Below, one piece after another: positions 54,673-63,214 of a stretch of DNA of 64,000 nt (positions within the stretch are counted from its first letter, which is position 1; every line of letters begins with the position of its first letter). A program made the position numbers and the translations under genes. The DNA lies in NCBI RefSeq assembly GCF_025685655.1, contig NZ_JAGSYG010000002.1, positions 310,001 through 374,000 on the forward strand, in the 5' to 3' direction. The notes under the pieces were generated by a model. It saw nothing but the letters and a program-made list of their open reading frames with translations. It was not told where the DNA came from and did not search any database. This stretch comes from Acidicapsa ligni (GTDB lineage Bacteria > Acidobacteriota > Terriglobia > Terriglobales > Acidobacteriaceae).

Positions 54673-56061
54673 ATGGAGTTGAAAGGTAAAAAAGTTCTGG
54701 TCGTAGGTCTGGGTAAATCCGGGCTGGCAGCGGCCCTGTTTCTACGCAAGCGCGGAGCACATGTAACCGTATCTGATATGCGTAGCGCTGCGGCTTTGGC
54801 AAAGGAGATTCCAGCGCTGTTGGATGAAGGCATCATGGTCGAATCCGGAGGGCATGGTCTGCTGACGTTTCGCCGCCAGGACCTGATTGTCGTCAGCCCC
54901 GGCGTCCCGCTCGACACTCCAGAACTCGTGCAGGTCAAGGCGTTTGGCCTACCTGTCATCGGTGAACTGGAGCTGGCAGCACAGTATCTCAAGGGCAATG
55001 TACTTGCTATTACCGGCTCGAATGGCAAGACAACCACGACTGCGCTGATCGGCGAAATTCTCGCCTCGGCAGGCCTGCCTACACAAGTCGGCGGCAACAT
55101 CGGCGTGCCGGTCATTGACCTGATCGAGAAAAGCACAGATGAAGGCTGGTCTGTTCTTGAAGTCTCCAGTTTCCAGTTGGAGAGCACACAGTTCTTCCAT
55201 CCTCGCATCGCCGTCATTCTGAATATCACGCCCGATCATCTTGACCGTCATGGGACATTCGAAAACTATGCACTTGCAAAAGAGCGTATCTTCGCCGTGC
55301 AGACTGCTTCCGACTACCTTGTTTTGAACGCAGACAATCCTCGCACCGCTCAAGCAGCCGGGCGTACCTCCGCGAACGTCTACTGGTTTTCGCTTGAGTC
55401 CTCGGTTGTTCAGGGTGCCTGGGTGCAGGAGGGAGAGATTGTTTTTCGCGCGTCAGCGAACGCGGCGATTGAACCAATTCTGTCTCTCAAATCGATTCCG
55501 CTCAAAGGCACGCACAATGTTGAGAACACGCTTGCTGCAGTCTGCGCCGCGCGTCTTGCCGGAGCGGACGCCGCATCGATCGCCAAAGCTGTCGCCATTT
55601 TCCGTGCTGTCGAGCATCGCCTGGAGTATGTCGCCACCAATAACGGTGTCGAATACTACAACGATTCGAAGGCTACCAACGTCGATGCCTCTGCGAAGGC
55701 CATCGCTGCATTTCCTGGGTGCATTCACCTGATCCTCGGTGGCAAAGATAAGAACTCCAACTATGCCGACCTCAGCGATCTGCTGCGCAAGCGCGTCAAG
55801 GCTGTGTATACCATCGGTTCGGCTGCAGCCAAGATCGAATCGCACATTCGCGGCGTGGTTCCCATTGTCTCCAGCGAAACCCTCGACAAAGCTGTCGCTG
55901 CGACTGCCAAGGCTGCGCATCCTGGCGATATAGTGCTGCTGTCGCCTGCCTGCTCCAGCTTCGATCAGTTTGAAAACTACGAGCAGCGAGGCCGCATCTT
56001 CAAAGAACTGGTAAACAATCTGAACATCCTTAACGAACGGAACAGCCAGGAGAAAGGCTAG
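54673..56061 (+). CDS. murD: UDP-MurNAc-L-Ala:D-Glu ligase MurD
   Basis: 462 residues from ATG 54673, with GGAG 5 nt upstream; a TTG at 54655 would add 6. The N-terminus (KVLVVGLGKSGLAAALFLRK) binds the UDP sugar. The ATP loop is GSNGKTTTT with Lys119. EVSSFQLEST, NITPDHLDRH and YYNDSKATNVDA are diagnostic of MurD. Adds D-Glu to UDP-MurNAc-L-Ala. Its stop directly abuts the ftsW start. Confidence 0.97.
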   Translation: MELKGKKVLVVGLGKSGLAAALFLRKRGAHVTVSDMRSAAALAKEIPALLDEGIMVESGGHGLLTFRRQDLIVVSPGVPLDTPELVQVKAFGLPVIGELELAAQYLKGNVLAITGSNGKTTTTALIGEILASAGLPTQVGGNIGVPVIDLIEKSTDEGWSVLEVSSFQLESTQFFHPRIAVILNITPDHLDRHGTFENYALAKERIFAVQTASDYLVLNADNPRTAQAAGRTSANVYWFSLESSVVQGAWVQEGEIVFRASANAAIEPILSLKSIPLKGTHNVENTLAAVCAARLAGADAASIAKAVAIFRAVEHRLEYVATNNGVEYYNDSKATNVDASAKAIAAFPGCIHLILGGKDKNSNYADLSDLLRKRVKAVYTIGSAAAKIESHIRGVVPIVSSETLDKAVAATAKAAHPGDIVLLSPACSSFDQFENYEQRGRIFKELVNNLNILNERNSQEKG

Positions 56062-57156
56062 ATGGCCAAACGAGTAGGAGTGGACAAATGGCTCTTTTTC
56101 ACCACGCTATCGCTGGTTGTGGTGGGGCTGGCCATGGTTTTCTCAGCCTCGGCTGTCATGGCGCAGGAGCGCTTCGGTTCGCCCTACACATTCCTCGGCG
56201 GACAGGCTCTGTGGGCGTTTCTCGGAGTCATCGTATTAGTCGTGTTGATGCGCATCGACTATCGCCGCTATAACTCGAAGAAGTTCATTTATCCCGCAAT
56301 GGGCGTGACGTTCGTGCTGTTGCTCGCGGTCTTTGCCGTGCATGGCTCGCACGCTACACATCGCTGGATTCGCTTCGGCCCATTCTTCACCTTTCAGCCA
56401 TCGGAAATCGCCAAGCCGATGCTTGCGCTTTATCTTGCGTGGTTTCTACACAGCCGCCTCAATGCCATGCGCGATTGGAAGCACACGCTGCTTCCTGCCG
56501 CCGTCCCTGCATTTCTCTTCATTGGACTCATCGTCAAAGAGCCTGATCTTGGGACTGCGATTGTGCTGCTCGGCATGACTATCCTGGTGCTGGTTCTTGC
56601 AGGCATGGAGTGGCGCTATCTAATCGCTATCTTCGCTGCTGTCGCGCCTGTTCTTGCGGCGCTGCTGATCTTCGTACCCTGGCGGCTTGCTCGAATGAAA
56701 GTCTTTCTCAACCCTGAGGCCGATCCAAAAGGCGCGGGCTTTCACATCAATCAATCGCTTATCGCGGTTGGGACAGGTGGCTGGACAGGCCGTGGTTACA
56801 TGGAGGGTGTGCAAAAGCTCTTCTATCTGCCTGAGCCGCACACCGATTTTATCTTCGCGAATATATCGGAAGAGCTGGGCTTCATCGGCGCTGTTCTTAT
56901 TGTGATTCTCTTCGTGGTGCTTGGCTTTCGTGGCCTGCGAACTGTCTTTTTGCTGCGCGATCCGTTCGCACGGCTGCTTGCTTTTGGAATCACTATTACG
57001 ATTTTGATTCAGGCGTTCTTTAATATGAGCGTAGTTGTGGCGTTGCTGCCTACCAAGGGTATCCCGCTGCCCTTTATTTCTCATGGTGGAACATCGCTGG
57101 TCATCATGCTGGCGAGCATCGGGATTCTGCTCAACCTCACTCGCGAGATCGACTAA
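56062..57156 (+). CDS. ftsW: Septal peptidoglycan glycosyltransferase FtsW (SEDS family)
   Basis: 364 residues with about ten membrane spans. Starts on the base after the murD stop. SEDS motifs include RWIRFGPFFTFQPSEIAKP, where the Trp/Arg and Glu-Ile-Ala-Lys are conserved, KEPDLGTAIVL with the catalytic Asp region, and GIPLPFISHGGTSL near the C-terminus. Polymerises lipid II at the septum together with FtsI. Confidence 0.95.
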   Translation: MAKRVGVDKWLFFTTLSLVVVGLAMVFSASAVMAQERFGSPYTFLGGQALWAFLGVIVLVVLMRIDYRRYNSKKFIYPAMGVTFVLLLAVFAVHGSHATHRWIRFGPFFTFQPSEIAKPMLALYLAWFLHSRLNAMRDWKHTLLPAAVPAFLFIGLIVKEPDLGTAIVLLGMTILVLVLAGMEWRYLIAIFAAVAPVLAALLIFVPWRLARMKVFLNPEADPKGAGFHINQSLIAVGTGGWTGRGYMEGVQKLFYLPEPHTDFIFANISEELGFIGAVLIVILFVVLGFRGLRTVFLLRDPFARLLAFGITITILIQAFFNMSVVVALLPTKGIPLPFISHGGTSLVIMLASIGILLNLTREID

Positions 57157-57158
57157 AC

Positions 57159-58256
57159 GTGCCAGATCTCCTACCTCATCCAAGAATTCTCATCGCCGGC
57201 GGCGGCACAGGTGGACATATCATCCCGGCCCTCGCTGTCGCGCGCGAATTGGTAGCCCGTCACAATGCGGAGATTCTCTTTGTCGGCACTGCGCGGGGCA
57301 TGGAGTCGCGGCTGGTTCCGGAGGCTGGTTTTGCGCTCAAGCTGGTCGAGATCGGCCCGCTCAATCAGGTTTCCTGGGCAACTCGCATCAAGACGATGAT
57401 TGGCTTGCCGCTCAGCCTTATTACGTGCTCTCGGTATATTCGCGAATTTCGCGCCGACGTTGTCTTTGGCGTGGGCGGATATGCTTCTGGACCGGCAATG
57501 GGTGCGGCGATTCTGCGCGGAGTTCCAACCATGGCGTTCGAACCGAACGCCGTTCCTGGGCTCGCAAATCGTCTCGTGGGTAAACGCGTTCAGGCCGCTG
57601 CGGTGAATTTTCCGCCCGCGGCGAAGTGGTTTCGCAATGCTGAGGTCACCGGTATTCCTGTGCGTCCGGAGTTTTTTACGATAAGCGCGCCTCCGGTAGA
57701 TGCTCCGCCGCACCTACTGGTTTTTGGCGGATCGCAGGGGGCGCGTATTTTCAATACCATCCTGCCGCCGCTGGTTCCAGCGCTGCTCGATGCTGTTCCG
57801 GGATTGACGATTTTGCATCAGGCGGGCGCGCGCCACGCTGAATCAACCCGCGCTGCGTACGTTGCTTCAGGCGCGGATCCAGACCGCTGGCAGGTGGAGG
57901 CTTTTCTGGATAATATGGGCGCTCGCTTTGGGGCGGCTAACCTTGTCATGGCCCGCAGCGGGGCGTCAACTGTGGCCGAACTGGCCGCTGCCGGAAAACC
58001 CTCACTACTCATTCCCTTTGCCGCCGCCGCCGACGATCATCAGCGCAAGAATGCGGATGTCATGGTCGAGGCAGGCGCAGCAGTTTTGCTTGAGGAGCGT
58101 CAGTTATCTCAGCCCGGCTTGCTTCTCTCGTCTCTCGTAAATCTGCTTGGCGATCGGGTTGGGTTACGGGCGATGGCTCAAAACGCCAGAACCCAGTCTC
58201 GTCCCGGAGCCGCAGAACGAATCGCCGATCGCCTGGCTGAGTTGGCAAAGCGCTAG
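57159..58256 (+). CDS. murG: Lipid II synthase MurG
   Basis: 365 residues from GTG 57159, 2 nt after ftsW. N-terminal AGGGTGGHIIPALAVA and GVGGYASGP bind lipid I and UDP-GlcNAc. The C-terminal domain carries LVFGGSQGARIFN, RSGASTVAELAAAGKPSLL and DDHQRKNADVM. Transfers GlcNAc from UDP-GlcNAc to lipid I at the inner face of the membrane. The operon ends here: a perfect palindromic terminator lies about 46 nt downstream. Confidence 0.97.
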   Translation: MPDLLPHPRILIAGGGTGGHIIPALAVARELVARHNAEILFVGTARGMESRLVPEAGFALKLVEIGPLNQVSWATRIKTMIGLPLSLITCSRYIREFRADVVFGVGGYASGPAMGAAILRGVPTMAFEPNAVPGLANRLVGKRVQAAAVNFPPAAKWFRNAEVTGIPVRPEFFTISAPPVDAPPHLLVFGGSQGARIFNTILPPLVPALLDAVPGLTILHQAGARHAESTRAAYVASGADPDRWQVEAFLDNMGARFGAANLVMARSGASTVAELAAAGKPSLLIPFAAAADDHQRKNADVMVEAGAAVLLEERQLSQPGLLLSSLVNLLGDRVGLRAMAQNARTQSRPGAAERIADRLAELAKR

Positions 58257-58302
58257 GTTTTGCTGCCACTCCTGCTCCAGGGAAGACCTTCTCTCCAAAG
58301 AA

Positions 58303-58330
58303 AAAGGGACGATCCTAGGATCGTCCCTTT
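58303..58330. terminator. Perfect 28-bp palindrome, bidirectional terminator
   Basis: AAAGGGACGATCCT and AGGATCGTCCCTTT are exact reverse complements with no spacer (loop forms from the centre). A-runs flank one side and T on the other in both orientations. It separates murG (+) from the - strand Gly-rich gene and would stop both transcripts. Confidence 0.85.
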
Positions 58331-58365
58331 ATTGCTGTATTGCACGTTACAGGTATAGCAGGATC

Positions 58366-58720
58366 TTACCGGTGACCGCCGCCACCATGGCCACCACCGC
58401 CACCGTGACCGCCGCCAAATCCACCACCGGCATGGCCGCCACTGAATCCGCCAGCATGACCGCCGCTGAATCCACCACGTGCACCACTGTACCCGCGTGC
58501 TCCACCGGCATAACCACGACCAGCATAGCCGCCGCGTCCAGCGTATCCACCACGTCCACCGTATGCGCCGCGACCGTAGCCGTATCCACCACGCCCGTAA
58601 CCGCCACGTCCGTAGCCATAACCGCCGCGACCGTAGCCGAATCCACGCCCATAGCCCCAACCGCGGCCATAACCATAACGACCATAGCCGTAGCCCCATC
58701 CAAAGCCATACCAGGGGCCG
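58366..58720 (-). repeat. Low-complexity imperfect codon repeats in the Gly-rich gene
   Basis: The DNA is built from short imperfect units that read GGN TAY GGN CGN on the - strand (CCGCC, CCATA, CCACG on the + strand). Such tracts are prone to slippage and produce long false frames on the other strand. Confidence 0.75.
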
Positions 58721-58959
58721 ACACCCAGGAAGAGGCCGTCGTTAAACCAGCCTGCTCCGTAGTAGCCGTAAGGTGCGCAGGAGTAAGGGTAATCAGAGTA
58801 GTAGCCGTACGAACAGTCCGGCGGACCATAAGCGTAGGGGACCGGGGCAATCACCGGACCAATCCCTACACCGACGAAGACGCGAGCCTGTGCCTGTGGA
58901 GCCAGCGAAACAACCGCTGCCAAGACCGCTGCGACCAAAATCAAGCGAAGATTCCGCAT
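58366..58959 (-). CDS. Secreted Gly/Tyr/Arg-rich low-complexity protein
   Basis: 197 residues. The signal peptide ends near QAQARV. After a short YG-P-C segment with two cysteines, residues ~75-197 consist of GYGRGG, GGYAGRG and SGGHAGG type repeats, finishing in GGGHGGGGGHGGGGHR. Similar Gly-rich secreted proteins are hypothetical in Acidobacteriota and Proteobacteria; envelope structural or metal-binding (His/Gly) roles are speculative. It interrupts the dcw cluster on the opposite strand. Confidence 0.8.
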   Translation of the reverse strand: MRNLRLILVAAVLAAVVSLAPQAQARVFVGVGIGPVIAPVPYAYGPPDCSYGYYSDYPYSCAPYGYYGAGWFNDGLFLGVGPWYGFGWGYGYGRYGYGRGWGYGRGFGYGRGGYGYGRGGYGRGGYGYGRGAYGGRGGYAGRGGYAGRGYAGGARGYSGARGGFSGGHAGGFSGGHAGGGFGGGHGGGGGHGGGGHR

Positions 58960-59351
58960 TGTAGACCTCCAGGTGCTTACCGTTTCTCTCGACGCTTGCG
59001 GGATCGGGGTTCCGGTCAGCTTGCGCTGTTTTCAGCGCTTCTGATGTATTGAACGCTCTTTTTGCAAGGAAGTTGCGGTGATCCGGGAGAATCTTGAAAA
59101 CGGAAGAATCCGGAAAATCGCAATTCATGGCAAAGCCGCATTCCTACATTTCGGTTAGATGCAGGCATGACGGGATGAGTGCAAAAACAAGATCAGCGAG
59201 CATTGAGAAAATACAAAATAAAAGCGGCTCCTCCCTTGTTGAGTGGAGGAGCCGCTTATCAGAACGCCAAAGCCATTTGTTGATGGTCAGGATTTGCTGC
59301 CCTGGGGAGAGGAAAACAAGTCAGGACTGCAAGTCGGGGGCATTCGGACTT
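58960..59351. other. Intergenic region between the two Gly-rich genes
   Basis: 392 bp upstream of the first - strand gene and downstream of the second. It contains the terminator of the second gene and presumably the promoter of the first. No gene supported. Confidence 0.5.
59222..59257 (-). terminator. Intrinsic terminator of the YXWXG-type gene
   Basis: AAGCGGCTCCTCC and GGAGGAGCCGCTT form a perfect 13-bp stem with a 10-nt loop. On the - strand it is followed by TTATTTTGTATTTT. A classical rho-independent terminator. Confidence 0.9.
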
Positions 59352-59798
59352 TTATCGACGACGCTGGTGGCCGCCTTCGAAGTGACCGCCTCCGAATCCG
59401 CGCCCGCCGCGATCATTTCCCCGATTGTCGCCCCGATTGTCCCGATGATCGTTTCCCCGGGCAAATCCGCGCCCAGCTTCAGCGCGTCCGCGGTCGTAGC
59501 CAACTGGCTCTCTGCCGTAATCTCCTCTGCCACGATCAAAGCCGTAGCCTCCTCCGTAACTTATTCGGCGATCAAGGCCCGGGCGTCCACGGAAGATCCA
59601 TGCTCCGGGAACCCAATAGCCGGCATTGTAATAACCGGCAGTCCAGACGTATCCGTCTCCAGGGCAGGCGGGAACATAGCTTTCGCCGAAACCGTCCTGG
59701 ATCCCAAGCGGGGCTGCATTGGCGGCAACTGCTCCCGCCCCAAGTGTTGCTGCAATCAGAGTCAATCCGAGCATCGCATTCCGCAAAGTATTTTTCAT
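59352..59798 (-). CDS. Secreted YXWXG-repeat, Gly/Arg/Asp-rich protein
   Basis: 148 residues. The signal peptide ends near AANAAP. Residues ~45-70 read YVWTAGYYNAGYWVPGAWIF, matching the YXWXGXW repeat pattern seen in small secreted or periplasmic proteins. A charged tail rich in RG, DNRGDNRG and FGGGH follows. Function unknown. Together with the preceding - strand gene it separates murG from murC; the two may be a gene pair of similar type rather than true paralogues. Confidence 0.8.
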   Translation of the reverse strand: MKNTLRNAMLGLTLIAATLGAGAVAANAAPLGIQDGFGESYVPACPGDGYVWTAGYYNAGYWVPGAWIFRGRPGLDRRISYGGGYGFDRGRGDYGREPVGYDRGRAEAGRGFARGNDHRDNRGDNRGNDRGGRGFGGGHFEGGHQRRR

Positions 59799-60287
59799 GG
59801 CAACTATCCTCTATCCTGGCGTTCTTTTGCCTCGGACTAGCTCGCCTTCGTGGGTAACTTGTCTACCGCTGTTACCCTCGGTCCGCCCTTCATGTACAGT
59901 GCAAACACCACGTTTAAAAAAGGTTGCGGATAACTCGACCAACTTGAGAAAAATAAATATGCGCAACTTTTGTAAGTAAAACGAGTTGCTCTTCGCATAG
60001 GTTGATCCTCGCATCGATTGTGTTTTGACTTACTCACGCAGCCTGCAAAGTTATAGCTTTTCGAAAAGTCTCCATACCTATAAGACAAGTATCTGTAACC
60101 ATAAAACCTCGCAAATTTGTGCAACCTCGATCTCCCGCGGATTGAACACGATACAAAATGTCATAGTGTTCCACGTGAAACAATTCAAGGTTTGCCCGTG
60201 TAACATGCCTGTTTTTGCGGCAGGATTCGAATGGTGCATTGCAGCACAATTCATCGATGCCCAGAGTGTTAACCTAAGCCTTCGCGC
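59799..60287. other. Intergenic region upstream of murC with parS site
   Basis: 489 bp between the - strand YXWXG gene and murC (+). It holds the parS-like site and must contain the murC promoter. TTGACT at 60025 is a possible -35 element, but no well-spaced -10 follows. No gene supported; a + strand frame at 60025 has no recognisable features. Confidence 0.6.
60167..60182. promoter_or_regulatory. parS: parS chromosome-partition site
   Basis: TGTTCCACGTGAAACA matches the bacterial ParB-binding consensus TGTTNCACGTGAAACA at every specified position. It lies in non-coding DNA 106 bp upstream of murC. ParB/ParA nucleate on such sites, which usually cluster within the origin-proximal part of the chromosome. 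No parA/parB, dnaA or second parS is in this window. Confidence 0.85.
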
Positions 60288-61670
60288 ATGTTTATTCAAA
60301 AGCAACACGTTCACTTCATAGGCATTGGCGGTATCGGCATGAGCGGCATCGCCGAGATTCTGCTCACATTGGGAATGCGCGTCTCCGGCTCAGATCAACG
60401 CCGCAGCCCCATTACAGATCGTCTCGCACAGATGGGCGCAGTGGTCTACGAAGGTCACGCAACCGGGCATATCGGCGACGCGTCTGTCGTGGTGACGAGC
60501 TCAGCCGTCAGCGCCAGCAATCCTGAGGTCGTCGAAGCGCGAGCGCGTAAGACGCCGGTTATCCAGCGCGCCGAAATGCTGGCGGAGTTGATGCGTCTGA
60601 AATACGGAATCGCCGTTGCCGGAATGCATGGAAAAACGACGACGACTTCGATGGTTTCCTCGGTTTTGGCTGCCGGTGGACTCGATCCGACGGTCGTTGT
60701 CGGAGGTCGCGTCGATGCCCTAGGCTCGAATGCTCGCCTCGGCAGCTCTCAGTATCTGGTCGCCGAAGCGGATGAAAGCGACCGCTCGTTTCTGAAGCTG
60801 TCGCCGATTTTGGCTATCGTGACGAATCTCGACCGAGAACATATGGATTGCTACCGCGATATGTCCGACGTGGAAACAGCGTTTCTTTCCTTTATGGACA
60901 GGGTGCCGTTTTATGGCGCGGTTACGGCCTGCATCGACAATCCTCTGCTGGCGGGGATTGTGCCGCGTGCGCAGAGGCGTGTTTTCACTTACGGAATTGC
61001 GTCGGAGGCCGATTATCGACTGGAGGTTTTAACCGCGGCTTCCGCTGGGAACGGTGGCGGGTTCGCGCGATTCCAGGTGCATACGGCGAGAGGGCCGCTG
61101 GGACCGTTTGAGTTGCGGGTGCCGGGACGGCACAACATCCTGAATGCTACGGCGGCGGTGGCGATTGCCTGCCAGCTTGATGTTTCTGCAGAGAAGATTG
61201 CCGAGGGGCTTGCGAATTTTCGCGGTGTCGATCGGCGTTTTCAGTTGCGGGGCAAGTCTGGAGGAGTTGCGGTGGTGGATGATTATGGGCACCATCCTAC
61301 GGAGATTTCAGCCACGCTGGCCGCTGCTCGGGAGTGTGGCTACGCGAAGATTCATGTGGTCTTCCAGCCGCATCGATATTCGCGAACCCGGGATCTGCTT
61401 ACCGAGTTTGGGACGGCGTTTTCTCTGGCGGATTCCGTGACAGTGCTGCCGATTTATGCGGCAAGTGAGGATCCGATTACGGGGATTACCGGCGAACTGC
61501 TGGTGGCGCGAATGCGGGATACTGCGGCGAGCTTTGCTGCCGATTTTCCAAGCGCGGTTGCGCAGGTGGTGGCGGTTGCCCGTCCGGGAGATTTGATTCT
61601 GACCCTGGGGGCTGGAAATGTCAGCCAACTCGGGCCGATGATTCTGGCGGCGCTGGAGATCGCGGCCTAG
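60288..61670 (+). CDS. murC: UDP-N-acetylmuramate:L-alanine ligase MurC
   Basis: 460 residues. The N-terminal Rossmann loop is HFIGIGGIGMSGIAEILL, the ATP loop is GMHGKTTTTSM with Lys116, and further motifs are VAEADESDRSFLKL, VTNLDREHMDCY and VVDDYGHHPTEISATLAA. Adds L-Ala to UDP-MurNAc, the first Mur ligase step. In its own transcript because the dcw run is broken upstream. Confidence 0.97.
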   Translation: MFIQKQHVHFIGIGGIGMSGIAEILLTLGMRVSGSDQRRSPITDRLAQMGAVVYEGHATGHIGDASVVVTSSAVSASNPEVVEARARKTPVIQRAEMLAELMRLKYGIAVAGMHGKTTTTSMVSSVLAAGGLDPTVVVGGRVDALGSNARLGSSQYLVAEADESDRSFLKLSPILAIVTNLDREHMDCYRDMSDVETAFLSFMDRVPFYGAVTACIDNPLLAGIVPRAQRRVFTYGIASEADYRLEVLTAASAGNGGGFARFQVHTARGPLGPFELRVPGRHNILNATAAVAIACQLDVSAEKIAEGLANFRGVDRRFQLRGKSGGVAVVDDYGHHPTEISATLAAARECGYAKIHVVFQPHRYSRTRDLLTEFGTAFSLADSVTVLPIYAASEDPITGITGELLVARMRDTAASFAADFPSAVAQVVAVARPGDLILTLGAGNVSQLGPMILAALEIAA

Positions 61671-61780
61671 TCAGGCTACGGGCTGACGGTAATGTCCTGT
61701 TTGGAGCCGATCCGGGTGGAGTTTGTCGCAGGGCGTGGCCCGAGCGCTGGACTTAACCGGATTGTAGGACTTAACAGGGA

Positions 61781-63199
61781 GTGCAGGGCGTAACCGGGTG
61801 GGTTCCTTCGGGAAGATGGGGCGGAGTTCCTGGGCGCTGGTTCGCTGCGCAACGCTATAGTGGAATCTGGCGATTCTCACGACCTGGCTCGGGCGTGACG
61901 ACGAATAGCTATAAAAGTCGAACGACGTTGTGGGATGACGAAGATCCCGCTGGCTCCCCTGCGCCTCAGGTAAGGGGTGCGTGGCGGGCTCCGTCAGCCG
62001 TCCTCGCTGGTGAGCGGGGAGGTCGGCGTGCGGTTGTGGCTGCTCCTCCTATGGATGAGGAAGAAGACGCACCGATTCCGCGGCGCACGAATTTCTACGC
62101 CTCGAAGACTCACTGGTGGCGACCGCGTACCAACTTTGGCCGAATCGTGTTGGGTACGGGTGTGTTCATCGGGGCATGTGCCTTGATTGCAGGCTGGGCG
62201 GCTGGGCGGCATTTTGTGACGCGCGACGCGCATTTCCGCATTCCTGGTGTATCCAGCATCGAATCAACTGGCCTGAGCGAAGTGAATCGGACGGATGTGC
62301 TGCCGGTGTTTGGTGCGGATATTGGCCGGAACATCTTCTTTGTCCCATTGCAGCAGCGGCGTAAGGAGCTTGAGGCGATCCCGTGGGTGAAGCAGGCGAC
62401 CGTCATGCGATTTTTGCCCGATCGCCTGAGCGTGAGCATTCTGGAGCGGACGCCTGTTGCGTTTGTGCGGCAGGGTCAGCAGGTTGAGCTGGCGGATGCG
62501 GATGGTGTGATTCTGGATATGCCACCGGCTATGATGGCGCAACATCATTACTCGTTTCCAGTGGTGACAGGGATCGATAGCCAGGACTCGCTGGCGGCGC
62601 GGCGGACGCGGATGGCTGTCTATCAGCGCTTTGTTGCCGAGATGGATCAGAACAATCAGCACATGTCGCAGCAGGTTTCGGAGATCGATCTTTCCGACCC
62701 CGAGGATTTGCGGGCGACGATGCCGGAGCAGGGGACGGATATTCTGGCTCACTTTGGCGAGGACAAGTTTCAGGAGCGGATGCAGACGTATAAGGCGCAT
62801 ATTGCGGAGTGGCGGCAGCGTTATCCGAAATTGATTGGCGTGGATCTGCGGTATAGCGGAAAGGTTCCGCTGGAGATGGCTTCGGATGTTCCTGGTGCGG
62901 AGACGGCGACGGATGGCCCGGCTAAGCCAGCTATTCCTGTTCCTGCGGCGGCAAAGATTGCGAAGTTGCCAGTGAATAAGGCTGCCGCCAGCAAGATAAC
63001 GGAAAACAGGATAACGGAAAATAAGCCGGTCGAAAACAAGAAGGTAAAGGGCTCCACTCCGTCGCAGGTTTTAGCTGTCAGGAGGGCGACCGAGGCAAAG
63101 AAGCGGGCAGCAAAGTTGAAGGCTGAACGGCTGAGATTGGCTCGACAGAAGGCGCATGCGGCTAATCAGAAGCCAGCGGCAAGCGGCGCGAAGGGATAG
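61781..63199 (+). CDS. ftsQ: Cell division protein FtsQ with long basic C-terminal tail
   Basis: 472 residues from GTG 61781. GTG 61895 (MTTNSYKS) is an in-frame alternative and may be the real start because residues 1-38 look non-coding. A membrane span (~residues 119-143, IVLGTGVFIGACALIAGW) is followed by a POTRA domain (~150-220: FRIPGVSSIESTGLSEV) and the FtsQ beta domain. The usual protein would end near residue 370. Here a ~95-residue Ala/Pro/Lys-rich tail follows, with KITENRITENKPVENKK and several KAERLRLARQ-like basic stretches. FtsQ scaffolds the divisome through FtsB/FtsL. murB and ddl, often found between murC and ftsQ, are missing here. Confidence 0.9.
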   Translation: MQGVTGWVPSGRWGGVPGRWFAAQRYSGIWRFSRPGSGVTTNSYKSRTTLWDDEDPAGSPAPQVRGAWRAPSAVLAGERGGRRAVVAAPPMDEEEDAPIPRRTNFYASKTHWWRPRTNFGRIVLGTGVFIGACALIAGWAAGRHFVTRDAHFRIPGVSSIESTGLSEVNRTDVLPVFGADIGRNIFFVPLQQRRKELEAIPWVKQATVMRFLPDRLSVSILERTPVAFVRQGQQVELADADGVILDMPPAMMAQHHYSFPVVTGIDSQDSLAARRTRMAVYQRFVAEMDQNNQHMSQQVSEIDLSDPEDLRATMPEQGTDILAHFGEDKFQERMQTYKAHIAEWRQRYPKLIGVDLRYSGKVPLEMASDVPGAETATDGPAKPAIPVPAAAKIAKLPVNKAAASKITENRITENKPVENKKVKGSTPSQVLAVRRATEAKKRAAKLKAERLRLARQKAHAANQKPAASGAKG

Positions 63200-63214
63200 G
63201 GGACGTAAGAACGT

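Noticed and set aside
58480-58720. Short spaced repeats that resemble a CRISPR array
   Set aside because: Repeats are imperfect, in phase with codons for GYGRGG and lack unique spacers; explained by protein low complexity.
58253-59052. Long + strand reading frame (301 residues, Thr/Ala/Ser-rich) opposite the Gly-rich gene
   Set aside because: It is the complement of low-complexity Gly/Arg codons and overlaps murG and the terminator; no start site, no family, and the - strand protein has a real signal peptide.
59094-59840. + strand frames of 248 and 204 residues over the YXWXG gene
   Set aside because: Both run through the intrinsic terminator and are antisense to a gene with signal peptide and recognised repeat; no domain seen.
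60025-60321. + strand frame covering the parS site and the murC start
   Set aside because: No domain, overlaps murC in another frame, and the region is clearly intergenic in composition.
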